The translations under genes and the position numbers were made by a program. Positions 36,673-45,104 of a stretch of 64,000 bases of DNA are shown here, in pieces. Each line of letters starts with the position of its first letter. The stretch's first letter is position 1. The notes beneath the pieces were generated by a model that saw nothing but the letters and a program-made list of their open reading frames with translations, was not told where the DNA came from and searched no databases. Source of the stretch: Rickettsiales bacterium (GTDB taxonomy: Bacteria; Bacteroidota; Bacteroidia; Cytophagales; Cyclobacteriaceae); the NCBI GenBank assembly GCA_002729235.1, contig PBTY01000055.1, forward strand, positions 158,544 through 222,543, given 5' to 3'.

Positions 36673-36751
36673 TGAGCTTAATTGCTTACTAATCCCCACT
36701 AATTATATTTAGCAGTTATATACAATATAGGCAACTTAAAACATAAACTGA

Positions 36752-37237
36752 ATGCCTCCTTTTTTGAAGTATTTAGCAGGAGCAACAACTGCAATTGTGC
36801 TAGGAATTCTTTTACTGAATCGATCAGCCAAAACGAAGGAAGAATTTATTAAAATCGAAGGTGCCGTAACATATTTTGACAAACAGTTTGAAAACCTTCC
36901 AACAAGAGATTTAGGCAAATACAGGTATCTCGTAATTGGTGGAACTAGTAGGGTATTTGAGATATTTATTGGGAACGAACCCGGTGATTTCAGTCCAGAA
37001 TTTGAACGCATGGACGAACTAACAATCGGAGATACGGTAACTCTTTACTACGATGATAACTCGTATACAGAAGGCCAACTGGTAAACAATCTGGCAAGAT
37101 TTATTGACCGAGATAAAGAACCAATTTTTATAGAAAGCTCAAAAACTGATAAAACACTCGGCTACATTGTAGTGGGACTTGGTTTTGCATTGGTAATAGT
37201 CATTTTAACCCTGAAGAAAATAGGGAAAATAGATTAA
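36752..37237 (+). CDS. Small two-helix membrane protein, DUF3592-like
   Basis: 161 aa: an N-terminal membrane helix (about 5-24), an extracytoplasmic beta-rich domain of about 105 residues and a C-terminal helix (about 137-155) followed by a short basic tail. The TM-beta-TM layout and the segment ELTIGDTVTLYYDDNSYTEGQ resemble DUF3592-type proteins, whose function is unknown. It begins 80 bp after the DUF3857 gene and may be transcribed separately. Confidence 0.55.
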   Translation: MPPFLKYLAGATTAIVLGILLLNRSAKTKEEFIKIEGAVTYFDKQFENLPTRDLGKYRYLVIGGTSRVFEIFIGNEPGDFSPEFERMDELTIGDTVTLYYDDNSYTEGQLVNNLARFIDRDKEPIFIESSKTDKTLGYIVVGLGFALVIVILTLKKIGKID

Positions 37238-37300
37238 TGGCCTGTATCTAATAATCTTTATTGAAGAGGACTCCATTAAGCAGCAGGTAAATGAAACTTT

Positions 37301-37324
37301 TCATTTGGTGACAACACCAAATGA
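37301..37324. repeat. Perfect hairpin between convergent genes
   Basis: TCATTTGGTG and CACCAAATGA form a 10-bp stem with loop ACAA. There is no T-run on either side. It lies between the stop of the membrane-protein gene and the stop of the LOG gene and may act as a weak bidirectional terminator. Confidence 0.5.
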
Positions 37325-37360
37325 GGCGAATAAACTATCAAGTTTCTAACCTGGTGATAT

Positions 37361-37897
37361 TCACCCCATCCTTTCCAACAGCTTCTCAAATTGTTCTTCG
37401 ATGATTAACTCATCATGCTGCTTCTGTGATAAGAAACCTTCCTCCACGCTGTGATCAATAAACGCAAAGAATTTGTCGAAGTAACCTGCTGTGTTGAGGA
37501 AAGCACAGGGTTTGTTGTGATAACCAATCTGGTGCCAGGTAAACACCTCAATGATTTCTTCCATCGTGCCAATGCCACCAGGTAATGCCACAAACCCATC
37601 AGATAAGTTAGCCATCATTGCTTTGCGCTCGTGCATGGTTTTGACGATGTGTAGCTCTGTGAGTCCATTATGACCTACTTCCCATTCCATAAGTTTCTCG
37701 GGAATCACGCCAATAACTTTGCCGCCATGTTCCAAAGCAGCATCAGCTACCACACCCATCAGACCTACTTTTCCGCCACCATAGACTACTTCTATGCCTC
37801 TTTCAGCTAATAGTTTGCCTACTTGATAGGCTTCTTCTTTGTAAATGGGGTTGTTTCCGGCACTGGAACCGCAAAATATGGCTAGTCTTTGGATCAT
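37361..37897 (-). CDS. LOG family nucleotide 5'-monophosphate phosphoribohydrolase
   Basis: 178 aa. The lysine-decarboxylase-like Rossmann protein contains YGGGKVGLMG (about 40-49) and the diagnostic PGGIGTMEE (about 107-115). Family members release the base from cytokinin or other nucleoside monophosphates; despite old names they do not decarboxylate lysine. It is divergent from the aldo/keto reductase gene. The bacterial role is probably nucleotide salvage. Confidence 0.92.
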   Translation of the reverse strand: MIQRLAIFCGSSAGNNPIYKEEAYQVGKLLAERGIEVVYGGGKVGLMGVVADAALEHGGKVIGVIPEKLMEWEVGHNGLTELHIVKTMHERKAMMANLSDGFVALPGGIGTMEEIIEVFTWHQIGYHNKPCAFLNTAGYFDKFFAFIDHSVEEGFLSQKQHDELIIEEQFEKLLERMG

Positions 37898-38084
37898 GAT
37901 GTTTAATATTTACCCGGAGGTATTTATAAGTTATTCTTGATAGGTAGATTCCTATTTTAGGTCACTCCATATCACTATCAACGTAGTTGATTTTTCAAAA
38001 CTAGGTAATAGTTTGTTTTCAAGTATCATCAAACAATTATGGACTTGCTAACATTGTACTACTAACAACAGAATAAAACTCGAT

Positions 38085-39068
38085 ATGAACTATAGAAGAC
38101 TTGGACGCACTGGTTTAGAAATCTCTGAAATCTCACTTGGCACCTGGCAGGTAGGAGGAGGTTGGGGAGGCTCCTTTGATCGGAAGATAGCGGATGAGAT
38201 TATCCAAACAGCTCTCGATCATGGTGTCAATTTTCTGGATACTGCTGATGTATATGACGATCAGCAAAGTGAAAGAGCAGTGGCTGATTTCGTAAGGAAA
38301 GATCGTGATAAAGTATACATAGCTACTAAAATAGGTCGAAGACTCAATCCTCATACAGCTGATGCCTACACTCCCGAGGCATTGGAGGACTTTGTTAATA
38401 ATGCATTGAAAAATACTGGATTAGATTACCTGGATTTGGTACAGCTACATTGTCCACCAACACCTGTATATGACTTTCAAGAGGTTTTTCAAAAGTTGGA
38501 GGAAATCAAGCAATCGGGCAAAGTACGGCACTTTGGGGTAAGTGTAGAGAAAGTAGAAGAGGCAGAGATGGCTGCAACCTATGAGGTAGTCGAGTCTGTG
38601 CAGATCATCTTCAATATGTTCCGCCAAAAGCCAGCAGATAGTTTGCTGAAAATGCTACATTCCCGAGGAGTCGGAGTGATTGCTCGTGTTCCATTAGCTA
38701 GTGGGTTGCTATCTGGTAAGATGTCTGCAGATAGAGAGTTTGATAAAAACGATCACCGACACTTCAATAGAAACGGAGAGTTGTTTGACAAAGGCGAGAC
38801 ATTCTCAGGTGTGCCGTTGGATTTGGGTTTAAAAGCTGTTAATGAACTGAAAACGCTATTTGGTGATGAGGCGCTTTACAAATATGCTTTGAAGTGGATT
38901 TTAGAATTTGATGCAGTGAGTACGGTAATTCCTGGTGCCAGTAGGCCTGAACAGGTTATTTCCAATATTAAGTCTGCAAGTCTTACAGATTTCAACGAGG
39001 ACCAAATGAAGTCAGTGAAAAAGATTTATGATGAATATGTCAAAGCGGAGATTCATCACTTGTGGTAA
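38085..39068 (+). CDS. Aldo/keto reductase
   Basis: 327-aa TIM-barrel NADPH-dependent reductase. It begins MNYRRLGRTGLEISEISLGTW. The catalytic tetrad is visible: Asp in FLDTADVYD, Tyr in the same segment, Lys in YIATKIGRR, and His in DLVQLHCPP. The NADPH-binding VIPGASRPEQ lies near the C-terminus. It resembles the YajO/Gcy subgroup with wide carbonyl specificity. It is followed by an intrinsic terminator. Confidence 0.9.
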   Translation: MNYRRLGRTGLEISEISLGTWQVGGGWGGSFDRKIADEIIQTALDHGVNFLDTADVYDDQQSERAVADFVRKDRDKVYIATKIGRRLNPHTADAYTPEALEDFVNNALKNTGLDYLDLVQLHCPPTPVYDFQEVFQKLEEIKQSGKVRHFGVSVEKVEEAEMAATYEVVESVQIIFNMFRQKPADSLLKMLHSRGVGVIARVPLASGLLSGKMSADREFDKNDHRHFNRNGELFDKGETFSGVPLDLGLKAVNELKTLFGDEALYKYALKWILEFDAVSTVIPGASRPEQVISNIKSASLTDFNEDQMKSVKKIYDEYVKAEIHHLW

Positions 39069-39084
39069 GATTTATTCGCTCAAG

Positions 39085-39111
39085 GAAAGCTCTTTATTAA
39101 GAGCTTTCTTT
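39085..39111 (+). terminator. Intrinsic terminator after aldo/keto reductase
   Basis: GAAAGCTCTT (39085-39094), TATT loop, AAGAGCTTTC (39099-39108), then TT. The T-tail is short. It borders the stop of the minus-strand lipoprotein gene, so it may serve both directions. Confidence 0.75.
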
Positions 39112-39292
39112 AGCCATCTGCAGTAGTTCTTCCTGGCTTTTTTCTTACAATCATGTCGTTGCCTTGTTTGAATTCTTCAAACTGAGTTTGACCTTCATTT
39201 AGAATTGGATTAACCTCTTCTTGCTCCATGCAAGATGTTCCAAGAGCCGCAACGACTAAGCAGAACATTAATTTGATCATTAGTTTTTTCAT
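39110..39292 (-). CDS. Small lipoprotein
   Basis: 60 aa. The lipoprotein signal ends in LGTSC (Cys21); the mature peptide is only about 40 residues, acidic then basic (EEVNPILNEGQTQFEEF, then VRKKPGRTTADG). A Lys/Arg-rich tail is unusual for such a short protein. No homologue is recognised. Convergent with the reductase gene across the shared hairpin. Confidence 0.6.
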   Translation of the reverse strand: MKKLMIKLMFCLVVAALGTSCMEQEEVNPILNEGQTQFEEFKQGNDMIVRKKPGRTTADG

Positions 39293-39401
39293 AAGACTTT
39301 AATGTTTAGTTAAAATCCAAAATAACGGAATTATATGAAAAACTCAAATAAGATCCCCTAGGAGGTTCGATCAAAGTGCAATGCATTTCGTGGATTTAGG
39401 T

Positions 39402-39439
39402 AAAAAAATTACGCGCCAGGTCGTAAGGGGCGCGTAATC
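39402..39439 (-). terminator. Intrinsic terminator of the GNAT-nitrilase gene
   Basis: ATTACGCGCC (39409-39418) pairs with GGCGCGTAAT (39430-39439). On the minus strand the stem is followed by seven T (complement of 39402-39408). It lies about 95 nt after the stop at 39535. Confidence 0.88.
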
Positions 39440-39534
39440 TGAAGAGGATTGAAGAAGTATGTGTACTCAATCTATTGTTAAAGTTCGGCAATAAATCGGT
39501 CAGATACAATACCACGAAAAGGGTATTTTGAGTC

Positions 39535-41088
39535 TTACTTCTTCAATTTGATGTTGTACAAGTCAAGTCTTCTGTCCTTGAGGTTTCTGACACTTCCAAA
39601 TTCATGCAGCTCTTTCAGTAGCTCCAAATCCAGGTCCCCAATGACGGTCATTTCCGTATTTGGAGTTGCTTCGGCTTTGATAGCATTAGTTGGGAACGCA
39701 AAATCCGAAGGGGTGAAAATAGCACTCTGAGCATATTGGATGTCCATATTGTTCACCTTTGGTAAATTTCCTACACAGCCAGCCACCGCTACATAGCACT
39801 CATTCTCAATAGCTCGAGCTTGAGCACAGTATCTCACACGGTTGTATCCATTAGGCGTATCGGTTAAGAATGGGACAAATAGTATTTGCACTCCTTGCTC
39901 TGCATACAGACGAGAAATTTCTGGAAACTCTACGTCATAGCAAATGGTAATACCGATTTTACCAGCATCCGTATCGAATACTTTCACTTTGTTGCCTCCG
40001 GTCATACCCCAGGAGGACTGTTCAGATGGAGTGATATGGATCTTTTCGTAGCTATCCCAGGAGCCATCTCTGCGACATAAGTAGGATACATTGTATAAAT
40101 GTTCTCCTCGTATTTCAGGCATGGATCCAGTGATGATGTTTACATTGTAGGCGATGGCAAACTCAGTGAATTTTTCACGCAGGTATTGGGTGTGTTTGGC
40201 TAGACCTCTGATAGCCTCTGGTTCCCCCAGGTGGTTGAATTCTGCCATTAAAGGTGCATTGAATAGTTCCGGGAACAGAATAAAATCTGATTGATAATCC
40301 CCAAAAGCATCAATGAAGTATTCCATTTGCTCCACAAGTGAGCTTACGTCTTTGAAGGGACGCATTTGCCATTGTACCAGGCCAATTCTAACATAAGTTC
40401 GTGGGGCATTGATTAGTTGTTCCTTCTCTACATAGTAGATATTGTTCCATTCCAGAAGTGTGGCATAGTCCTTGGATTTGGTGTCTCCTGGAAGATAGTT
40501 TTTTAATATTTTCTTTACATGGAAATCGTTGCTGATCTGGAAATTCAAAATAGGATCATGAATCTCTCTTACTTTCACCGCATCAATGTATTGGCGAGGA
40601 GTCATTTCATCAGCATATTCGGCATAGTTGGGAATTCTTCCTCCGGCAACAATGGACTTTAAGTTGAGGTTTTCGCAGAGTTCTTTACGTCCATCATAGA
40701 GCCTTCTGCCTAAACGCATGCCTCTGAAGTCCGGGTGTACGAACACATCAATGCCATAGAGCACGTTCCCATCCTCATCATGAGTATTAAAAGTCTCGTT
40801 ACCCGTTATTTTACTGTACGTATGGTTGTCTCCGAATTTTTTATAATCTACGATGATGGCAAGGGCAGCAGCAACCATTTTTCCTTCTACTTCGATACAG
40901 AGCTGTCCCTCAGGGAACACCTTCAATAACCGTTTGATGTCCATCTTCTCCCAGTAGGGATCCTCAACCCCTTTATAGACTAACTCCATGATTTCCCGGA
41001 GTTCTGGATAATCAGAGAGTTGTAGGTTTCTGAGATGTACGTTCAAGGATTTGTCCTTTGAGTTATTGCTTGATGTTTCCATATTCAT
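39535..41088 (-). CDS. Fused GNAT acetyltransferase and nitrilase-superfamily amidohydrolase
   Basis: 517 aa with two domains. Residues about 10-190 are a GNAT acetyltransferase (IDVFVHPDFRGMRLGRRLYDGR is the acetyl-CoA-binding motif A). Residues about 230-505 are a carbon-nitrogen hydrolase with a full triad: Glu in FPELFN, Lys in YEKIHITP, Cys in ICYDVEFPE. Such fusions are known in many bacteria, but their substrate is not established. Alternative starts two codons apart exist. A hairpin terminator follows at 39402-39439. Confidence 0.9.
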   Translation of the reverse strand: MNMETSSNNSKDKSLNVHLRNLQLSDYPELREIMELVYKGVEDPYWEKMDIKRLLKVFPEGQLCIEVEGKMVAAALAIIVDYKKFGDNHTYSKITGNETFNTHDEDGNVLYGIDVFVHPDFRGMRLGRRLYDGRKELCENLNLKSIVAGGRIPNYAEYADEMTPRQYIDAVKVREIHDPILNFQISNDFHVKKILKNYLPGDTKSKDYATLLEWNNIYYVEKEQLINAPRTYVRIGLVQWQMRPFKDVSSLVEQMEYFIDAFGDYQSDFILFPELFNAPLMAEFNHLGEPEAIRGLAKHTQYLREKFTEFAIAYNVNIITGSMPEIRGEHLYNVSYLCRRDGSWDSYEKIHITPSEQSSWGMTGGNKVKVFDTDAGKIGITICYDVEFPEISRLYAEQGVQILFVPFLTDTPNGYNRVRYCAQARAIENECYVAVAGCVGNLPKVNNMDIQYAQSAIFTPSDFAFPTNAIKAEATPNTEMTVIGDLDLELLKELHEFGSVRNLKDRRLDLYNIKLKK

Positions 41089-41172
41089 ATAAGAATAAAC
41101 CTAAATATGGACTTTTTGATTAGAACTTCTCTAAAAAGAATTCAATCTGGTAGGTGAGGATATCCTTTTCCT

Positions 41173-41180
41173 TAATTTTG
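41173..41180 (+). promoter_or_regulatory. Promoter -7 box for cystathionine beta-synthase gene
   Basis: TAATTTTG matches TAnnTTTG exactly; the -33 region is weak. The start site near 41186 supports the ATG at 41205 over a GTG at 41154. Confidence 0.55.
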
Positions 41181-41204
41181 CGACCGAATATAACCGACAC
41201 TCAC

Positions 41205-42584
41205 ATGCGATATTACAATACTTTGATCGAGACTATAGGTGACACCCCGCTGGTCAAGTTGAATAGTGTCAACAAAGGGATCAAAGGAACCATACTGGTA
41301 AAAGTAGAGTATTTCAATCCAGGTAATTCTGTAAAGGATAGAATTGCGCTGAAAATGATTGAGGATGCTGAAAAAGAGGGTGTACTGAAGCCAGGAGGTA
41401 CGATTATAGAAGGGACCTCTGGAAATACTGGAATGGGTTTGGCCTTAGTGGCACAGGCAAAGGGATACAAATGCATTTTTACCCTGGCCGATAAGCAATC
41501 TCCAGAGAAGATGGATATCCTCAGGGCAGTTGGTGCCGAGGTGATCGTTTGTCCTACCAATGTTTCTCCTGACGACCCAAGATCCTACTATTCTGTTGCT
41601 AAAAAATTGAATCAGGACATCCCTAATTCATTTTATCCTAACCAGTATGATAATGTCTCCAATACGGCTGCTCACTATGAGAGCACTGGGCCGGAAATTT
41701 GGAGAGATACCGATGGTAAAGTGACGCACTATGCTGCTGGTATGGGTACAGGTGGAACTATATGTGGGACTTCCAAATACTTAAAAGAGCAAAACGCTGA
41801 CGTTGTTTCTGTGGCTATCGATTCGTATGGGTCGGTATTCAAGAAATATAAAGAGACAGGCATTTTTGACGAGAAGGAGATTTATCCATATCTCACGGAA
41901 GGTATCGGAGAGGATATTCTTCCCAAGAATGTAGACTTTGATATGATTGATTATATCGTGAAAGTGACTGATAAGGATGGTGCAGTGATGGCTCGAAAGC
42001 TGGCGCGGGAGGAAGGTCTTTTTGTTGGCTGGTCTTGTGGCTCTGCAGTTCATGGAGCTTTAGAATATGCCAAAGAAAACCTGAATGAGGACGATGTAAT
42101 GGTGATTTTACTTCCAGATCATGGAACACGTTATTTGGGTAAGGTGTACAATGATAACTGGATGAAGGATCATGGATTCCTGGAGTCTAGGAAGTTTGCT
42201 ACTGCTAAAGATATTATTGATAATAGAAATGGGTCTAGCGAACTAAAAACGATCAAAAAAGATCTAACTGTTGGTGAAGCTATTTTGACCATGAATGAAA
42301 ATGGAATCGATCAGGTTCCTGTGGTGGATGGATCTGGAGAGTTTGTAGGTAGTCTTAACGATACCAAAGTATTAAAGAGCTTACTGGAAAATCCGGAGAT
42401 AAAAGGTTCTGCAGTGAGTGAAATCATGGATCCTCCATTCCAGTTTGTTGGCATGGATAATACCATAGATGTATTGTCTTCTTTGATTAGTAAAAATGCA
42501 AATGCATTACTAGTAAGGGATGCGCAAAATAAAGTTCACATCGTCACCCAAAGTGACTTGTTGATGGCTATCAGTTCGAACTAA
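41205..42584 (+). CDS. Cystathionine beta-synthase-type PLP enzyme with CBS pair
   Basis: 459 aa from the ATG at 41205. The fold-type II PLP domain (1-325) has the lysine in NSVKDRIALK, the phosphate-binding loop EGTSGNTGMGLA and GMGTGGTICG. The C-terminal 120 residues form two CBS (Bateman) domains (TVGEAILTMNENGIDQVPVV and later SEIMDPP). Cystathionine beta-synthase joins serine and homocysteine; a cysteine-synthase or homocysteine-to-cysteine role is equally possible. No heme-binding N-terminal extension is present. It is followed by a good terminator. Confidence 0.9.
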   Translation: MRYYNTLIETIGDTPLVKLNSVNKGIKGTILVKVEYFNPGNSVKDRIALKMIEDAEKEGVLKPGGTIIEGTSGNTGMGLALVAQAKGYKCIFTLADKQSPEKMDILRAVGAEVIVCPTNVSPDDPRSYYSVAKKLNQDIPNSFYPNQYDNVSNTAAHYESTGPEIWRDTDGKVTHYAAGMGTGGTICGTSKYLKEQNADVVSVAIDSYGSVFKKYKETGIFDEKEIYPYLTEGIGEDILPKNVDFDMIDYIVKVTDKDGAVMARKLAREEGLFVGWSCGSAVHGALEYAKENLNEDDVMVILLPDHGTRYLGKVYNDNWMKDHGFLESRKFATAKDIIDNRNGSSELKTIKKDLTVGEAILTMNENGIDQVPVVDGSGEFVGSLNDTKVLKSLLENPEIKGSAVSEIMDPPFQFVGMDNTIDVLSSLISKNANALLVRDAQNKVHIVTQSDLLMAISSN

Positions 42585-42660
42585 AGTTGGTTAGGAAGTT
42601 TCTGAATCCTGACTTACCTTTGATAGAGTACAAAATAAATCTTAACTCTTTGCTTGCAAG

Positions 42661-42687
42661 CCCTCTCTTATACGGAGAGGGTTTTTT
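42661..42687 (+). terminator. Intrinsic terminator of cystathionine beta-synthase gene
   Basis: CCCTCTC (42661-42667), 7-nt loop, GAGAGGG (42675-42681), then six T. The T-run touches the stop codon of the convergent gene at 42686. Confidence 0.88.
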
Positions 42688-43033
42688 ATACTACTTCGTT
42701 GATTGCCTGCTCCAGTACCTCAGAAGACTTTACATCAGATTTACTGAGAAATTTATCAATAGGAATGTGAACGGCTTGGCTTCCGTCTAGGTGACCTGAA
42801 ATCACAATTACTTTTGGGGGGTTGTCCAGAGTTTCCAATGCCTCCATACCATCCAAATAAGGCATTTCAAGATCTAGTAAGAGAACATCTGGTTGTTCTT
42901 TCACACAAGCCATTATACCTTCTACCGGATTGGAATACGTTGAGATGAGCTCTGCAGACTTAATATCTTCAAAAAAGACTTTGAGCAGTTTTAAAAATAG
43001 CGCATCATCGTCTATAGCCAGGCACTTAATCAT
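42686..43033 (-). CDS. Single-domain response regulator (receiver only)
   Basis: 115 aa, one CheY-like receiver with no output domain. The acidic pocket is IDDD (residues 7-10), the phospho-acceptor Asp is in LLLDLEMP (about residue 57), the conserved Ser is in VISGH, and the Lys is in FLSKSD. No histidine kinase or output gene lies next to it, so it is an orphan that may take phosphate from a distant kinase. Confidence 0.9.
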   Translation of the reverse strand: MIKCLAIDDDALFLKLLKVFFEDIKSAELISTYSNPVEGIMACVKEQPDVLLLDLEMPYLDGMEALETLDNPPKVIVISGHLDGSQAVHIPIDKFLSKSDVKSSEVLEQAINEVV

Positions 43034-43106
43034 ATCTGATTACCTAAGTTTTTTTGGTTCTTCGAAACGTTAATTGGCGGGACTGGTTACTAAATTACAA
43101 CTAAAA

Positions 43107-44066
43107 ATGAATTATCAGATGAAAGATATCATATTCAGGAATAAAGACACGATGCCGATACTTGGATTAGGGACCTGGAAATCCGATAAAGGGCAAGTGT
43201 ATAATGCAGTTAGAAAGGCAATTGAGGTAGGGTATCGTCACATCGACTGTGCAGCCATATATGGCAATGAAGAGGAAATTGGTGAAGCTTTTCAAGATGC
43301 TTTCAAAGCTGGAGATGTCAAACGAGATGAACTGTGGGTGACTTCCAAATTATGGAATTCAGCGCATAAAAAAGATGCAGTCAAACCTGCTTTGGAAAAA
43401 ACTTTGTCTGATTTGAAACTGGACTATCTGGATTTGTATTTGATGCATTGGCCTATTGCGGTAAAAGAAACTGCTGGCTTTCCTTTCAAAGGAGATGATT
43501 TTCTCACACTGGAGGAGGTTCCTCTGGAGGAGACCTGGGAGGCGATAGTTAGTGGAAAAGATGCGGGGTTGTCCAAACACATTGGGGTTAGTAATTTTCA
43601 TATTGCGAATTTGGAGTTGCTAGGGAAAATTGAATTTCCTGAGATGAACCAGGTGGAGATGCATCCATTACTACCTCAGCAAAAATTGGCGGACTATTGC
43701 AAGTCCAAGGGCATGCACATGACGGCTTATTCGCCGCTAGGGTCAATGGATAGGCCTGCTAGAGTTAAATCGGATAATGAGCCAATACTTTTGGAGCAGC
43801 CAGTCGTTCAAAAAATAGCCGAGAATCATTCAGCGACACCTGCACAAGTTTTAATCAGCTGGTCCATTCATCGGGGAATTGCCGTGATTCCTAAATCCGT
43901 TAATGAGAAGAGAATTAAAGAGAATTTTGAGGCTTCTAAATTAGAGTTGTCTATGCAGGAAATGGATCATATCAATGGAATTCAGTCCGGATTCCGTTTT
44001 ATTGATGGTTCCATTTGGGTGGTTGAGGGTTCGCCCTATACTTTAGATGATCTCTGGGAGAAATAA
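43107..44066 (+). CDS. Aldo/keto reductase (AKR5-like)
   Basis: 319 aa from the ATG at 43107; a TTG at 43074 is also open but adds atypical residues, and ATG 43119 is an alternative. Catalytic residues are the Asp and Tyr in HIDCAAIYGNE, the Lys in WVTSKLWN and His in YLMHWP. The C-terminal VIPKSVNEKRIKEN binds NADPH. It is of a different subgroup from the reductase at 38085 (2,5-diketogluconate/aldose reductase type). Confidence 0.9.
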   Translation: MNYQMKDIIFRNKDTMPILGLGTWKSDKGQVYNAVRKAIEVGYRHIDCAAIYGNEEEIGEAFQDAFKAGDVKRDELWVTSKLWNSAHKKDAVKPALEKTLSDLKLDYLDLYLMHWPIAVKETAGFPFKGDDFLTLEEVPLEETWEAIVSGKDAGLSKHIGVSNFHIANLELLGKIEFPEMNQVEMHPLLPQQKLADYCKSKGMHMTAYSPLGSMDRPARVKSDNEPILLEQPVVQKIAENHSATPAQVLISWSIHRGIAVIPKSVNEKRIKENFEASKLELSMQEMDHINGIQSGFRFIDGSIWVVEGSPYTLDDLWEK

Positions 44067-44089
44067 ATCTCAATTGTTATGAAATAATT

Positions 44090-44117
44090 ATTTTGGTGGA
44101 AATTTTTCCACCAAAAT
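44090..44117. promoter_or_regulatory. 13-bp perfect inverted repeat touching the channel start codon
   Basis: ATTTTGGTGGAAA (44090-44102) and its exact complement (44105-44117) are separated by 2 nt. The repeat ends one base before the ATG of the channel gene, so in mRNA the hairpin would cover the whole ribosome landing site. No T-run follows. It could be an operator or a translation-control hairpin. Confidence 0.65.
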
Positions 44118-45041
44118 ATGAAGTTACAAAGCGCTGCAAATCACTTTCTCCAAACAAATACTTTTCGAAATCTGGTTGTTTGGGCCATTATTTCATGCTC
44201 AATATTATTAGGGATAGAGACTTATTACCCTGCTAGTAATCAGCTATTTATCTCTTTTGACGTCTTCTTCTCGATTTTCTTCCTGGCTGAATTATTGATA
44301 AGAATTGTTGCAAGCGGAAACATGATTCGCTTCTTTGGCTTATTCAAAAGAGTTAAAAATGAAGATGGATATTTTCAAATAAGAGTTGATGAAATAGGTT
44401 TTTGGAATTGGTTCGATTTTCTAATCGTACTCTTCACTACAATAAGTCTATTCAAGCATATTGTCGAGCATCCAGAGTTTTTGATTGTCAGTCGTCTGTT
44501 TAGAATATTACGAATTTTCCGTTTGCTGGAAGTGAGCAATGAGTTGAAGAATGTGGAGAAACGAATAATCAGTATTATCCCAACAGTCTTTTCGTTTGTG
44601 CTTCTTCTGGGAATACTCATTTACATTTATTCCATTATCGGGGTTTATTTGTTTGAACACAATGATTTTGGAATGGCAGATTTTTCTACCCTTCCGGGTG
44701 CATTAATGACGCTTTTTCAGTTGATGACTTTAGATGGATGGACGGAAGTAATGAATGCTACTAGCTCCACGATCTATCAGGAGTGGATGGTGAAAGGCTA
44801 CTTTGTCAGCTTTGTTATTTTCACAGCAATCATCAGTTTCAATATTTTCGTGGCAGTACTTACCTCTCAGGTTCATGAAAAAATGATTGCAGAAACCGTA
44901 AAACTCAAGGCCGATAAGAAAAAGAAGAGTAAGACAGTTGCAGAGGGGTCAAATCACTATTCGCAAGATCAAATGGATCTGGTGTTGGCAGAACTCAGAG
45001 AGCTGCGAAAAGAAGTTTCGGAACTGAGAAATGGAAAATAA
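44118..45041 (+). CDS. Voltage-gated cation channel, NavBac-like
   Basis: 307-aa inner-membrane protein with six helices: S1 about 19-37, S2 46-66, S3 97-114, S4 with arginines every third residue (Arg126, 129, 132, 135), S5 152-178, S6 225-252. The pore loop carries TLDGWT (204-209) where classic NavBac channels have TLESWS. The C-terminal helix 283-304 is a heptad coiled coil, as in BacNav tetramers. The Asp/Gly filter is unusual and recalls calcium-channel domains; selectivity cannot be fixed by sequence alone. The stop is followed directly by a hairpin. Confidence 0.85.
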   Translation: MKLQSAANHFLQTNTFRNLVVWAIISCSILLGIETYYPASNQLFISFDVFFSIFFLAELLIRIVASGNMIRFFGLFKRVKNEDGYFQIRVDEIGFWNWFDFLIVLFTTISLFKHIVEHPEFLIVSRLFRILRIFRLLEVSNELKNVEKRIISIIPTVFSFVLLLGILIYIYSIIGVYLFEHNDFGMADFSTLPGALMTLFQLMTLDGWTEVMNATSSTIYQEWMVKGYFVSFVIFTAIISFNIFVAVLTSQVHEKMIAETVKLKADKKKKSKTVAEGSNHYSQDQMDLVLAELRELRKEVSELRNGK

Positions 45042-45065
45042 AAACCCTGACAGGATTGTCAGGGT
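45035..45065 (-). terminator. Intrinsic terminator of the SPFH gene
   Basis: ACCCTGACA (45044-45052), 4-nt loop, TGTCAGGGT (45057-45065). On the minus strand it is followed by TTTTATTTT, about 40 nt after the SPFH stop at 45105. It begins just past the channel stop codon and may also stop that transcript. Confidence 0.8.
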
Positions 45066-45104
45066 CATAGTTAATCAAGCGGACCGGGTGAAGGTTAGGT
45101 TGCT

